Source of the DNA: Streptomyces camponoticapitis
GTDB taxonomy: Bacteria; Actinomycetota; Actinomycetes; Streptomycetales; Streptomycetaceae
DNA length: 64,000 bases
NCBI RefSeq assembly: GCF_014646115.1
Contig: NZ_BMMV01000003.1
Coordinates: 278,770-342,769, forward strand
Direction of reading: 5' to 3'
Position numbers and translations under genes: made by a program. Under the pieces are notes generated by a model. It was not told the DNA's origin, did no database searches, and was given only the letters and a program-made list of their open reading frames with translations. Shown here piece by piece: positions 17,442 through 26,537 of the stretch. Positions within the stretch are counted from its first letter, which is position 1. The number at the start of each line of letters is the position of its first letter.

Positions 17442-18530
17442 TCAGTCCCGGGCGGGAGACCTCGGAGCGCTGACCGTGGTACGGGGCGGGCGCCGCTGGG
17501 ACGAGGTCCGGACGATCAGCTCCGTCGGTATCACCTGTTCGACGGGACGCCCGGTGTCGATCCCCTCGATGGCGTCGATGAGCAGCTGGACGACGGCGGT
17601 GCCGATACGGCGCGGCTTGAGCGAGAGCGTCGTGACGGGCGGTTCGGTGGTCGCGTACACGGTGGACTCGCTGCAGCAGACCAGCAGCAGGTCCTCGGGC
17701 ACCCGCAGGCCGTAGCGCCGCGCGGCGGCCAGCAGATCGGTGCCGTTGGGGTCGAAGAGCCCGTAGACCGCGTCGGGCCGGTCGGGCCGGGCGAGCAGCC
17801 GGTCGGCGGCGACGGCCCCGGCGCAGGGGTCGTGCGCGGGGTAGGACTCGTAGACGGGGTCCTGTCCGACCCGCTCGCACCAGCGCAGATACGCGGTGGT
17901 GGAGAGCCGGGTGTACGTGTCGGTGGTGGTCCCGGTGAGCAGCCCGATCCGGCGGGCACCGGCGGCGGCGAGATGGTCGAGCAGATCGAGTACGGCGGCC
18001 TCGTGGTCGTTGTCGACCCAGGCGGTGACGGGGAGGGTGCCGGCCGGGCGGCCGTCCGAGACGACGGGCAGGCCCTGGCGGACGAGCTCGGTGACGACCG
18101 GGTCGTGGTCGGAGGGGTCGATGACGACGGTGCCGTCGAGTGCGACGTTCGACCAGACGTCGTGGCGTGAGGTGGCGGGGAGGATGACGAGGGCGTAGCC
18201 GCGGGCGAGCGCCGCGGAGGTCGCGGCCCGTGCCATCTCGGCGAAGTAGGCGAATTCGGTGAAGGTGAAAGGTTCTTCCCCGTACGTGGTGACGGTCAGG
18301 CCGATCAGCCCTGACTTGCCGGTACGGAGGGTTCGGGCCGCGGCGGACGGGCGGTAGCCCAGCCGCTCGGCGACTTCTCGGACATGTCGGCGTGTGGCGT
18401 CGGGTAACCGCCCCTTGCCGTTGAGCGCGTCGGAGACGGTCGTGATGGAGACACCGGCTGCGGCGGCCACGTCCCGGATGCCCGCCCGACCTTGCCGGCT
18501 GCCCCGGCGGGATGTGTCCGTCCGGCTCAC
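17442..18530 (-). CDS. LacI-family transcriptional regulator
   Basis: The 362-residue product begins with a LacI helix-turn-helix (GIRDVAAAAGVSITTVSDAL, about residues 18-37) and hinge helix (RPSAAARTLRTGKSGLIGL). A periplasmic-binding-protein-like effector domain follows. The domain ends with VTTLSLKPRRIGTAVVQLL, where DNA-contacting regulators of sugar genes carry similar text. No sugar transport genes lie nearby, so the ligand is unknown. The GTG at 18530 (VSRTDTSRRG) is preferred because AGGGA lies eight bases upstream; in-frame starts at 18554 and 18620 lack a ribosome-binding site. Confidence 0.9.
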   Translation of the reverse strand: MSRTDTSRRGSRQGRAGIRDVAAAAGVSITTVSDALNGKGRLPDATRRHVREVAERLGYRPSAAARTLRTGKSGLIGLTVTTYGEEPFTFTEFAYFAEMARAATSAALARGYALVILPATSRHDVWSNVALDGTVVIDPSDHDPVVTELVRQGLPVVSDGRPAGTLPVTAWVDNDHEAAVLDLLDHLAAAGARRIGLLTGTTTDTYTRLSTTAYLRWCERVGQDPVYESYPAHDPCAGAVAADRLLARPDRPDAVYGLFDPNGTDLLAAARRYGLRVPEDLLLVCCSESTVYATTEPPVTTLSLKPRRIGTAVVQLLIDAIEGIDTGRPVEQVIPTELIVRTSSQRRPPRTTVSAPRSPARD

Positions 18531-19039
18531 CTGGTGTTTCCCTGCTGGTGTCATGGCGAGCCGATAGTAGGTCTCATCAAGGGGGTGGGGTCGGTCGCAC
18601 ATTAACCTCCCAAGAGTCACGTTTCTGCATGATCAACAACGCTCAAAGGACGTGGAAATCAAGGTCGTTGAGCGATTCGGTTGTTGTCTGTCAAGCGTGG
18701 AGCTGGATGGGCCTGGCGACTGTCCGATGTTTCGAAGAGGTCTCAACTCACCCCCACGGGTGACGCGCGCCACGGAGTGAGCCACCGGCGCGCGTCAGGT
18801 CCGCGTGCGCTCCCCCCGTCGGAGCCCGGTCTCCCCGGGCCCGGCGCGGCCTCCGGGTCGGTTCCGGTCCCGGTCCGGGGCCCGGTTCCCGGGGCGGCGG
18901 GACGGCCGCCGGGGAGCCCGCTGACCGGAGGGGTATTCGCAGAGCCCGTCAATCCTCTTAAGGTGAGCAGTATTGGTACATCCGCATGAGATGGGCCGAT
19001 CATGTGTACGGACCCCAGAGCGCCCGAGGAGGACCCGCG
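18531..19039. other. 509-base divergent intergenic region (LacI gene / pat)
   Basis: No gene is supported here. The left half has moderate GC and contains an inverted repeat CGCTCAA (18640-18646) / TTGAGCG (18668-18674), 110 bases upstream of the LacI-type start, a possible autoregulatory site. The right half (about 18780-18930) is extremely GC-rich with many overlapping short inverted repeats. An in-frame ATG at 18986 extends pat by 18 residues but lacks a ribosome-binding site. Confidence 0.5.
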
Positions 19040-20119
19040 GTGAGCGACACGAGCCCGAAGCTGCGCGCCGAGCTTGACGGCATCCCGACCTACAAGCCCG
19101 GCAGGCCGGCCGCGGTGGGTGAGGCTGTCTCGTACAAGCTCTCGTCGAACGAGAACCCCTACCCGCCGCTGCCCGGCGTGATGGAGTCGGTGCTGGCCTC
19201 GGCCGGGGCGTTCAACCGCTACCCCGACATGGCGTGCACGGGGCTCACCAGCGAGCTGGCCGACCGCTTCGAGGTGCCTGTCTCGCACGTCGCGACGGGC
19301 ACGGGCTCCGTCGGTGTCGCCCAGCAGCTGCTCCAGGCCACCTCGGGCCCCGGCGACGAGGTGATCTACGCGTGGCGTTCCTTCGAGGCGTACCCGATCA
19401 TCACGCAGATCTCGGGCGCCGCGTCGGTGAAGGTGCCGCTGGACGCGGACGCGGTGCACGACCTGGACGCGATGGTGGACGCGATCACCGACCGGACTCG
19501 GATGATCTTCGTCTGCAACCCCAACAACCCCACCGGCACCGTGGTCCGCCGGGCCGAGCTGGAGCGGTTCCTCGACCGGGTGCCGACGGACATCCTGGTG
19601 GTGCTGGACGAGGCCTACCGCGAGTTCATCCGCGACACCGAGGTCCCCGACGGCGTCGAGATCTACCGGGAGCGCCCGAACGTGGCGGTGCTCCGTACCT
19701 TCTCCAAGGCGTACGGCCTGGCGGGTCTGCGGGTCGGTTTCGCCATCGCCCACGAGCGGGTGGCCGCCGCCCTGCGCAAGACCGCGGTGCCCTTCGGTGT
19801 GAGCCAGATCGCACAGGACGCGGCCGTCGCCTCGCTGCGCGCCGAGGAGGAGCTGCTGGAGCGGGTCGCGGAGCTGGTCGGTGAGCGCGCCCGGGTCTGT
19901 GAGGCGCTGCGCGGCCAGGGCTGGACCGTGCCCGATACGCACGCCAACTTCGTCTGGCTGGGGCTGGGGGAGCGTACGGCCGACTTCGCGGTGGAGTGCG
20001 AGCGGTCTGGTGTGACGGTCCGGCCGTTCGTGGGCGAGGGCGTACGGGTCACGATCGGCGAGTACAAGGCGAACGACCTGTTCCTGCGGACGGCCGAGTC
20101 CTTCCGCGAGGAGATCTGA
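19040..20119 (+). CDS. pat: Aromatic amino acid / histidinol-phosphate-type aminotransferase
   Basis: This encodes 359 residues of the class I/II aminotransferase family, HisC/Pat branch. Visible PLP features are [11 protein letters not shown] near residue 32, [30 protein letters not shown] near 160, the DEAYREF Asp/Tyr pair and the Schiff-base lysine in [16 protein letters not shown] near 220. Length and sequence fit the Streptomyces protein annotated as phenylalanine (aromatic) aminotransferase rather than the histidine-operon HisC, since no his genes are near. The GTG start follows AGGAGGA. Substrate choice between histidinol phosphate and aromatic 2-oxo acids cannot be settled from sequence alone. 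Confidence 0.88.
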   Translation: MSDTSPKLRAELDGIPTYKPGRPAAVGEAVSYKLSSNENPYPPLPGVMESVLASAGAFNRYPDMACTGLTSELADRFEVPVSHVATGTGSVGVAQQLLQATSGPGDEVIYAWRSFEAYPIITQISGAASVKVPLDADAVHDLDAMVDAITDRTRMIFVCNPNNPTGTVVRRAELERFLDRVPTDILVVLDEAYREFIRDTEVPDGVEIYRERPNVAVLRTFSKAYGLAGLRVGFAIAHERVAAALRKTAVPFGVSQIAQDAAVASLRAEEELLERVAELVGERARVCEALRGQGWTVPDTHANFVWLGLGERTADFAVECERSGVTVRPFVGEGVRVTIGEYKANDLFLRTAESFREEI

Positions 20120-20213
20120 GCGGGTCCCACGGCGCGCGGTCACGGCTGGATGTTCGAAGGGGACCCCCCCTTGAAGATCCGGTCGGGCCGTGCGCCATAC
20201 TTTTGCTTGTGAA

Positions 20214-20229
20214 TGTGAACGCGTTCACA
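20214..20229. promoter_or_regulatory. Rex operator (ROP) upstream of cydA
   Basis: TGTGAACGCGTTCACA is a perfect 16-bp palindrome flanked by A and A, matching the Streptomyces Rex site TTGTGAACGCGTTCACAA. Rex is an NADH/NAD+-responsive repressor known to bind ahead of the cydABCD operon in S. coelicolor, releasing it when oxygen is limited. The site lies 102 bases before the cydA start codon, just downstream of a weak TTGAAG / CATACT promoter (20171-20201). Confidence 0.93.
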
Positions 20230-20330
20230 AGCACGCTCGATGCTTCCTGTTTCGTCCAGTTCCTACCGGGACTTTCGGGACAGGCCGCAGCCCCCGGCGC
20301 GGGGCCCGTAAGGAGAAGGAGAGAGACGAC

Positions 20331-21860
20331 GTGGACATCGCACTGGCCCCCGAGACTCTCGCGCGATGGCAGTTCGGCATCACCACCGTCTACCACTTCC
20401 TCTTCGTCCCCCTCACGATCTCGCTGGCCGCGCTGACCGCCGGCCTGGAGACCGCCTGGGTGCGGACGTCGAACCCGAAGTACCTCAGGGCGACGAAGTT
20501 CTGGGGCAAGCTCTTCCTGATCAACATAGCCATGGGCGTCGTCACCGGCATCGTGCAGGAGTTCCAGTTCGGCATGAACTGGTCGGACTACTCCCGCTTC
20601 GTCGGTGACGTGTTCGGCGCCCCGCTCGCCTTCGAGGCACTGATCGCCTTCTTCTTCGAGTCCACCTTCATCGGCCTGTGGATCTTCGGCTGGGACAAGC
20701 TCCCCAAGAAGATCCATCTGGCCTGCATATGGATGGTCTCGATCGGCACGATCCTCTCCGCCTACTTCATCCTGGCGGCCAACTCCTGGATGCAGCACCC
20801 GGTCGGCTACCGCATCAACGAGGAGCGCGGCCGGGCCGAGCTGACCGACTTCTGGGCCGTACTGACGCAGAACACCGCGCTCGCCCAGTTCTTCCACACC
20901 ATGACGGCGGCCTTCATGGTCGGCGGCGCGTTCATGGTCGGCATCTCCGCCTTCCACCTCGCACGCCGTAAGCGCGAGGGCCACCGGAAGAACATCCCGG
21001 TGATGCGGACCTCGCTACGGCTCGGCCTGGTCACCCTGGTCACGGCCGGTCTGCTCACCGCCGTCAGCGGTGACACCCTCGGCAAGATCATGTACGAGCA
21101 GCAGCCGATGAAGATGGCCGCCGCCGAGGCCCTCTGGGACGGCGAGGCGCCCGCGCCCTTCTCGATCTTCGCGTACGGGGACGTGGACGAGGGCCACAAC
21201 AAGGTCGCCATCGAACTCCCCGGCCTGCTGTCCTTCCTCGCCCACAGCGACTTCGACTCCTTCGTGCCCGGCATCAACGACGTGCAGAAGGCCGAGCAGG
21301 AGAAGTACGGTCCCGGCGACTACCGGCCCAACATCCCCGTCGCGTACTGGGGCTTCCGCTGGATGATCGGCTTCGGCATGGCGTCCCTGGGCATCGGCCT
21401 CTTCGGGCTCTGGCTGACCCGGCGGAAGTTCCTGCTGCCGAAGGCGATGCGGACCGGCGAGGACGAGGTGCCGAATCTCGTGCTCTTCCGGAACAAGGCG
21501 CTGAGCCCCCGGTTCGCCCATCTGTACTGGCTGGTCGCCCTGTGGACGATGCTCTTCCCGCTGATCGCCAACTCCTGGGGCTGGATCTTCACCGAGACCG
21601 GCCGGCAGCCCTGGGTCGTCTACGGGGTGCTGCGCACCGCCGACGCCGTCTCCCCCGGCACGTCGCAGGGTGAGGTGCTCACCTCGATGATCGTCTTCAC
21701 CCTGCTCTACGCGGTGCTCGCCGTCGTCGAGGTCAAGCTGCTCGTGAAGTACGTCAAGGCGGGACCGCCCGACCTCACCGACGAGGACCTCGACCCACCC
21801 ACGAAGATCGGCGGCCACGACTCGAAGGACGCCGACCGCCCGATGGCCTTCTCGTACTGA
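20331..21860 (+). CDS. cydA: Cytochrome bd quinol oxidase subunit I
   Basis: The product has 509 residues. CydA carries hemes b558, b595 and d and oxidises quinol at the membrane while reducing O2 to water. The N-terminus WQFGITTVYHFLFVPLT holds the conserved heme-ligand His (H22). EFQFGMNWSDYSRFVGDVFG and FFFESTFIGLWIFGW are CydA signatures, and the Q-loop region is of the short type. About nine membrane helices are seen. The GTG start is preceded by AAGGAGAAGGAGAG. First gene of the Rex-controlled cydA-cydB-cydCD set, it provides a high-affinity oxidase for low oxygen. Confidence 0.98.
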   Translation: MDIALAPETLARWQFGITTVYHFLFVPLTISLAALTAGLETAWVRTSNPKYLRATKFWGKLFLINIAMGVVTGIVQEFQFGMNWSDYSRFVGDVFGAPLAFEALIAFFFESTFIGLWIFGWDKLPKKIHLACIWMVSIGTILSAYFILAANSWMQHPVGYRINEERGRAELTDFWAVLTQNTALAQFFHTMTAAFMVGGAFMVGISAFHLARRKREGHRKNIPVMRTSLRLGLVTLVTAGLLTAVSGDTLGKIMYEQQPMKMAAAEALWDGEAPAPFSIFAYGDVDEGHNKVAIELPGLLSFLAHSDFDSFVPGINDVQKAEQEKYGPGDYRPNIPVAYWGFRWMIGFGMASLGIGLFGLWLTRRKFLLPKAMRTGEDEVPNLVLFRNKALSPRFAHLYWLVALWTMLFPLIANSWGWIFTETGRQPWVVYGVLRTADAVSPGTSQGEVLTSMIVFTLLYAVLAVVEVKLLVKYVKAGPPDLTDEDLDPPTKIGGHDSKDADRPMAFSY

Positions 21861-21876
21861 GGAGTTGAACCGAATC

Positions 21877-22878
21877 ATGGAACTCCACGACGTCTGGTTC
21901 GCAGCGATCGCCGTCCTGTGGACCGGCTACTTCTTCCTTGAGGGCTTCGACTTCGGGATCGGCGTCCTGACGAAGCTGCTCGCGAAGGACCGCAAGGAGC
22001 GAAGGGTCCTGATCAACACCATCGGGCCCGTCTGGGACGGCAACGAGGTGTGGCTGCTGTCGGCGGGCGGCGCGACCTTCGCCGCGTTCCCCGAGTGGTA
22101 CGCCACCCTTTTCTCCGGCTTCTATCTGCCCCTGCTGGTCATCCTGGTCTGCCTCATCGTGCGCGGTGTCGCCTTCGAGTACCGCGCCAAGCGGCCCGAG
22201 GAGCGCTGGCAGCGCAACTGGGAGCACGCGATCTTCTGGACCTCGCTGCTGCCGGCGGTGCTGTGGGGCGTGGCCTTCGGGAACATCGTGCGCGGCGTGA
22301 AGATCGACGCGGACATGGAGTACGTGGGCGACCTGGCCGATCTCCTCAACCCGTACGCGCTCCTCGGCGGGCTGGTGACGCTGACCCTCTTCACCTTCCA
22401 CGGCGCGGTGTTCGCCGCGCTCAAGACGGTGGGGGACATCCGGGCGCGGGCGCGGAAGCTGGCGTTCGGGCTCGGGCTGGTCGCGGCCGTGCTGGCGCTC
22501 GGGTTCCTCGGCTGGACGCAGCTCGACAGCGGTGACGGCGGGAGCCTGGCCGCGATGGTCGTCGCCGTGCTCGCGCTGGCCGGTGCGGTCGTGGCCATCA
22601 GGGCGGGGCGTGAGGGGTGGTCGTTCGCGCTGTCCGGTCTGACGATCGTGGCCGCCGTCGCGATGCTCTTCCTGACGCTCTTCCCGAACGTCATGCCGTC
22701 CTCGCTCAACGCCGAGTGGAGCCTGACGGTGACGAACGCGTCGTCCACGCCGTACACCCTGAAGATCATGACCTGGTGCGCGGGCATCGCGACGCCGCTG
22801 GTCCTGCTCTATCAGGGCTGGACGTACTGGGTCTTCCGCAAGCGCATCGGTACGCATCACATCGCGGACGCGCACTAG
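21877..22878 (+). CDS. cydB: Cytochrome bd quinol oxidase subunit II
   Basis: This gene encodes 333 residues, the heme-free partner of CydA, with about eight to nine membrane helices. The opening LHDVWFAAIAVLWTGYFFLEGFDFG and GPVWDGNEVWLLSAGGATFAAFP are CydB hallmarks. It begins 16 bases after the cydA stop, with GAGGAG overlapping that stop codon as its ribosome-binding sequence, so the pair forms one transcript. A long palindrome begins at its stop codon. Confidence 0.97.
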   Translation: MELHDVWFAAIAVLWTGYFFLEGFDFGIGVLTKLLAKDRKERRVLINTIGPVWDGNEVWLLSAGGATFAAFPEWYATLFSGFYLPLLVILVCLIVRGVAFEYRAKRPEERWQRNWEHAIFWTSLLPAVLWGVAFGNIVRGVKIDADMEYVGDLADLLNPYALLGGLVTLTLFTFHGAVFAALKTVGDIRARARKLAFGLGLVAAVLALGFLGWTQLDSGDGGSLAAMVVAVLALAGAVVAIRAGREGWSFALSGLTIVAAVAMLFLTLFPNVMPSSLNAEWSLTVTNASSTPYTLKIMTWCAGIATPLVLLYQGWTYWVFRKRIGTHHIADAH

Positions 22879-22930
22879 GGCCTGTCCGGCGGATCTCCGG
22901 GCCCCCGGAGATCCGCCGGACAGGGCCTAG
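22875..22930. terminator. Long near-perfect palindrome at the cydB stop codon
   Basis: A 20-base perfect arm (22881-22900) pairs with 22905-22924 around a GCCC loop. After one mismatch the pairing continues outward for five more bases, so the stem includes the cydB stop codon. It is far longer than a normal terminator and is symmetrical enough to act in both directions. It may separate cydAB from cydCD or stabilise the cydAB mRNA end. Confidence 0.7.
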
Positions 22931-22960
22931 GGCCCCGGTGGCTCTCGAACTGGTGGGTGG

Positions 22961-25900
22961 GTGTTTCACGTGAAACCAATCGATCCGCGTCTGCTGCGGT
23001 ACGCACGGGCCACCCGGCGCTTCCTGGTGGCGGTGGTGGTCCTCGGACTGGCCGGTGCGGGGCTGGTCGTGGCCCAGGCGATGATCATCGCCGAGGTGGT
23101 GGTGGGGGCTTTCGAGGACGGCCTCGACGTCTCCGGGCTCCGTACGCCTCTCCTTCTGCTGGGCGCGGTCGCCGTCGGGCGCGGCCTGGTCGCCTGGCTG
23201 ACGGAGCTGGCCGCGCACCGCGCGAGTGCGGCGGTCAAGTCCGAGCTGCGGGGGCGGCTGCTGGAGCGGGCCGCGGAGCTGGGGCCGGGGTGGCTGAGCG
23301 GGCAGCGCACCGGTTCGCTCGTCGCGCTGGCGACGCGGGGCGTCGACGCACTGGACGACTACTTCGCGCGCTATCTGCCGCAGCTCGGGCTCGCGGTGGT
23401 GGTGCCGGTGGCGGTACTGGCGCGGATCGTCACCGACGACTGGGTGTCGGCGGGCGTCATCGTGCTGACCCTGCCGCTGATTCCGCTCTTCATGGTGCTC
23501 ATCGGGTGGGCCACCCAGTCCCGGATGGACCGTCAGTGGCAGCTGCTGTCGCGCCTGTCGGGCCACTTCCTGGACGTGGTCGCCGGGCTGCCGACGCTGA
23601 AGGTCTTCGGGCGGGCGAAGGCGCAGGCGGAGTCGGTGCGGGAGATCACCTCCGAGTACCGGCGGGCCACCCTCCGTACGCTGCGCATCGCCTTCCTGTC
23701 GTCCTTTGCGCTGGAGCTGCTGTCGACCCTGTCGGTGGCGCTGGTCGCCGTGGGGATCGGGATGCGGCTGGTCCACGGGGACCTGGACCTCTACACGGGC
23801 CTGGTGGTGCTGATCCTGGCGCCGGAGGCGTATCTGCCGCTGCGGCAGGTGGGCGCGCAGTACCACGCGGCGGCGGAGGGGCTGGCGGCGGCGGAGGAGA
23901 TCTTCGCGGTGCTGGAGACGGGGCCGTCGGGTACCGGCGGGGGCGCCGGCATACCGGGCTCGCCGCGGCTGGAGCTGGAAGGCGTGACGGTCCGCCACGA
24001 AGGCCGTACGGAACCGTCGTTGGACGCCGCGACGCTGGTGGTCGAGCCGGGGGAGACGGTCGCGCTGGTCGGACCCAGCGGTGCCGGCAAGACGACTCTG
24101 CTGAACGTGCTGCTCGGCTTCACCGCACCGACCGAGGGCCGCGTACGCGTGGGCGGCACCGACCTGTCGTCCCTGGACCTCGACCGGTGGCGCGAACAGA
24201 TCGCCTGGGTGCCGCAGCACCCGTACCTCTTCGCGGGGACGATCGCCGAGAACGTACGCCTGGCCCGCCCGGACGCGGACGACGCCGCCGTACGCGACGC
24301 GCTGCGGGACGCGGGGGCGTACGACTTCGTGGCGGCGCTCCCCCAGGGTGTGGACACCGCGCTGGGCGAGGACGGTACGGGCCTGTCGGCCGGGCAGCGC
24401 CAACGTCTCGCCCTGGCCCGCGCGTTCCTCGCCGACCGCCCGCTGCTTCTGCTCGACGAGCCGACTGCGGCGCTGGACGGCGAGACGGAGGCGGGCATCG
24501 TGGAGGCGGTCCGCCGGCTGGCGGTGGGCCGCACCGTGGTGCTGGTGATCCACCGGCCCGCGCTGCTGTCGCTGGCGGACAAGGTGATCGAGCTGGGAGG
24601 AAGGGCGGCGGACGCGGGCGCGGAGTCCGTCGCGGCTGCCCGTCCGGATGGTGCGGCAGGCGGCTCGGCTCCTGGGGGACCGCGTGGGGGACTTGGCGAG
24701 GGCGCCGGTGACTCCGGGGCCGGGGCGGAGACGGGGACCCCGGCCGGGAGGCATCCCCTCGCCCGTATGCGCGCCGCCGTCGGCGCCCTGCGCGGGCGGT
24801 TCGTGCTGGCCCTGGTGCTGGGGAGCCTGGCCCTCGGGTCCGCCGTCGGGCTCATGGCCGTGTCCGGGTGGCTCATCTCACGGGCGTCCGAGCAGCCGCC
24901 CGTCCTGTATCTGATGGTCGCCGTGACCGCGACCCGCGCCTTCGGGATCGGGCGCGCCGTCTTCCGGTACGCCGAACGCCTCGTCTCCCACGACGCGGTG
25001 CTGCGGATGCTCGCCGACCTGCGGGTCTCCGTCTACCGGCGGCTCGAACGCCTGGCTCCGGCCGGGCTGCGCGAGGCCCGGCGCGGCGACCTGCTCTCCC
25101 GGCTCGTCGCCGACGTCGACGCCCTCCAGGACTACTGGCTCCGCTGGCTGCTGCCGGTCGGCTCCGCCCTGCTCGTCGGCGCGGGCGCCGTCGCATTCAC
25201 CGGCTGGCTGCTCCCCGAGGCCGGCGCGGTACTGGCCGTCGGCCTGCTCGCCGCGGGCGTCGGCGTGCCCCTGGTCAGCGGCGCCCGCGCGCGCCGCGCC
25301 GAGCGGCGACTCGCCCCCGCGCGCGGCCTGCTCGCGACCCGGGTCGCCGAACTTCTCGACGGCTGCGCCGAACTGACCGTCGCCGGCGCCCTTCGGAGCC
25401 GTATCGCCGCGGCCCGAGACGCCGACACGGTGCTCACGGCCATCGCCTCGCGCGGGGCGACCGCCACCGCGCTCGGCGGCGGTCTGTCCGCGCTGATCTG
25501 TGGTCTGACGGTGGCGGCCGCCGCCTGCGCGGGTGCGGGCGCCGTGCACGACGGGCGGCTCGCGGGTGTCGCGCTGGCCGTCGTCGTTCTGACCCCGCTC
25601 GCCGCGTTCGAGGCGGTCGCCGGTCTGCCGCTCGCGGTGCAGTACCGGCAGCGGGCCGCGCGCGGCGCCGAGCGGGTGTACGAGGTGCTGGACGCACCCG
25701 TCCCCGTACGGGAGCCCGAGCGTCCGGCCGCCGCTCCCTCGACGCCGTTCCCGCTGGAGGTGCGGGGGCTCTCGGCCCGCTACGCGGGGCAGGAGGACGA
25801 CGCGCTGACCGGCATCGACCTGACACTGACCGCCGGGAAGCGGGTCGCCGTCGTGGGCCCGTCCGGCGCCGGCAAGACGACCCTCGCGCAGGTGCTGTTG

Positions 25901-26527
25901 CGCTTCCTGGACGCGCGCGAGGGCGGCGTACGGCTCGGTGGGGCGGACGCGGCGGCGCTGGACGGCGACACGGTGCGGCGTTTCGTCGGGCTGTGCGCGC
26001 AGGACGCGCACCTCTTCGACAGTTCCGTACGCGAGAACCTCGCCCTCGCCCGCAGGGACGCGACCGAGGACGACCTGCGCGACGCCCTGCGCCGCGCCCG
26101 CCTGCTGGAGTGGGTCGACGCACTGCCCGCCGGGCTGGACACGCACGTCGGCGAGCACGGCGCGCGGCTCTCCGGAGGCCAGCGGCAGCGCCTGGCGCTG
26201 GCCCGCGCGCTCCTGGCCGACTTCCCCGTCCTTGTACTGGACGAGCCGGCCGAACACCTCGACCTGCCGACGGCCGACGCCTTGACGGCGGACCTGCTGG
26301 CGGTGACGGAAGGGCGTACGACGCTGCTGATCACCCACCGGCTCCAGGGTCTCGACGCGGTCGACGAGGTGATCGTGCTCGACGCGGGGCGGGTGGTGCA
26401 GCGCGGGCCGTACGCCGAGCTGGTGGCGGTGGAGGGGCCGCTGCGGAGAATGCGGGAACGTGAGCGGGGGCCGGCGGGACTGGTCGGCCACCGTCCCCGA
26501 CTTTCCACCCTAAATGGGACTAACTAG
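22961..26527 (+). CDS. cydCD: Fused ABC exporter CydDC for cytochrome bd assembly
   Basis: The 1188-residue product has two complete ABC half-transporters in tandem (membrane-ATPase-membrane-ATPase), the actinobacterial fusion of CydD and CydC, which exports thiols needed for heme d and bd oxidase assembly. First ATPase (about 340-560): GPSGAGKTTLLN, LSAGQRQRLALAR and LLLLDEPTAALD. Second ATPase (about 930-1150): GPSGAGKTTLAQ, LSGGQRQRLALAR and LVLDEPAEHLD. A Gly/Ala-rich linker near 560-600 joins them. The start is GTG 22961, or GTG 22970 in the same frame, which has better spacing from GGGTGG. A parS site overlaps these first codons. It lies 82 bases after cydB behind a long hairpin. Confidence 0.97.
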   Translation: MFHVKPIDPRLLRYARATRRFLVAVVVLGLAGAGLVVAQAMIIAEVVVGAFEDGLDVSGLRTPLLLLGAVAVGRGLVAWLTELAAHRASAAVKSELRGRLLERAAELGPGWLSGQRTGSLVALATRGVDALDDYFARYLPQLGLAVVVPVAVLARIVTDDWVSAGVIVLTLPLIPLFMVLIGWATQSRMDRQWQLLSRLSGHFLDVVAGLPTLKVFGRAKAQAESVREITSEYRRATLRTLRIAFLSSFALELLSTLSVALVAVGIGMRLVHGDLDLYTGLVVLILAPEAYLPLRQVGAQYHAAAEGLAAAEEIFAVLETGPSGTGGGAGIPGSPRLELEGVTVRHEGRTEPSLDAATLVVEPGETVALVGPSGAGKTTLLNVLLGFTAPTEGRVRVGGTDLSSLDLDRWREQIAWVPQHPYLFAGTIAENVRLARPDADDAAVRDALRDAGAYDFVAALPQGVDTALGEDGTGLSAGQRQRLALARAFLADRPLLLLDEPTAALDGETEAGIVEAVRRLAVGRTVVLVIHRPALLSLADKVIELGGRAADAGAESVAAARPDGAAGGSAPGGPRGGLGEGAGDSGAGAETGTPAGRHPLARMRAAVGALRGRFVLALVLGSLALGSAVGLMAVSGWLISRASEQPPVLYLMVAVTATRAFGIGRAVFRYAERLVSHDAVLRMLADLRVSVYRRLERLAPAGLREARRGDLLSRLVADVDALQDYWLRWLLPVGSALLVGAGAVAFTGWLLPEAGAVLAVGLLAAGVGVPLVSGARARRAERRLAPARGLLATRVAELLDGCAELTVAGALRSRIAAARDADTVLTAIASRGATATALGGGLSALICGLTVAAAACAGAGAVHDGRLAGVALAVVVLTPLAAFEAVAGLPLAVQYRQRAARGAERVYEVLDAPVPVREPERPAAAPSTPFPLEVRGLSARYAGQEDDALTGIDLTLTAGKRVAVVGPSGAGKTTLAQVLLRFLDAREGGVRLGGADAAALDGDTVRRFVGLCAQDAHLFDSSVRENLALARRDATEDDLRDALRRARLLEWVDALPAGLDTHVGEHGARLSGGQRQRLALARALLADFPVLVLDEPAEHLDLPTADALTADLLAVTEGRTTLLITHRLQGLDAVDEVIVLDAGRVVQRGPYAELVAVEGPLRRMRERERGPAGLVGHRPRLSTLNGTN
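22963..22976. other. parS site (ParB-binding centromere element)
   Basis: GTTTCACGTGAAAC is an exact match to the 14-bp Streptomyces parS palindrome; the extended consensus matches at 15 of 16 bases (T before, C instead of A after). It encodes part of the residues F-H-V-K-P at the start of CydCD. Streptomyces carries many parS copies clustered within a few hundred kilobases of oriC, where ParB assembles to segregate chromosomes during sporulation. Confidence 0.93.
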
Positions 26528-26537
26528 TGTCGAGGGT

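Noticed and set aside
18640..18674. Inverted repeat CGCTCAA / TTGAGCG as a LacI-type operator
   Set aside because: The 21-base spacer is not typical of LacI-family operators, which have a central CG and little spacing; kept only as a note in the intergenic entry.
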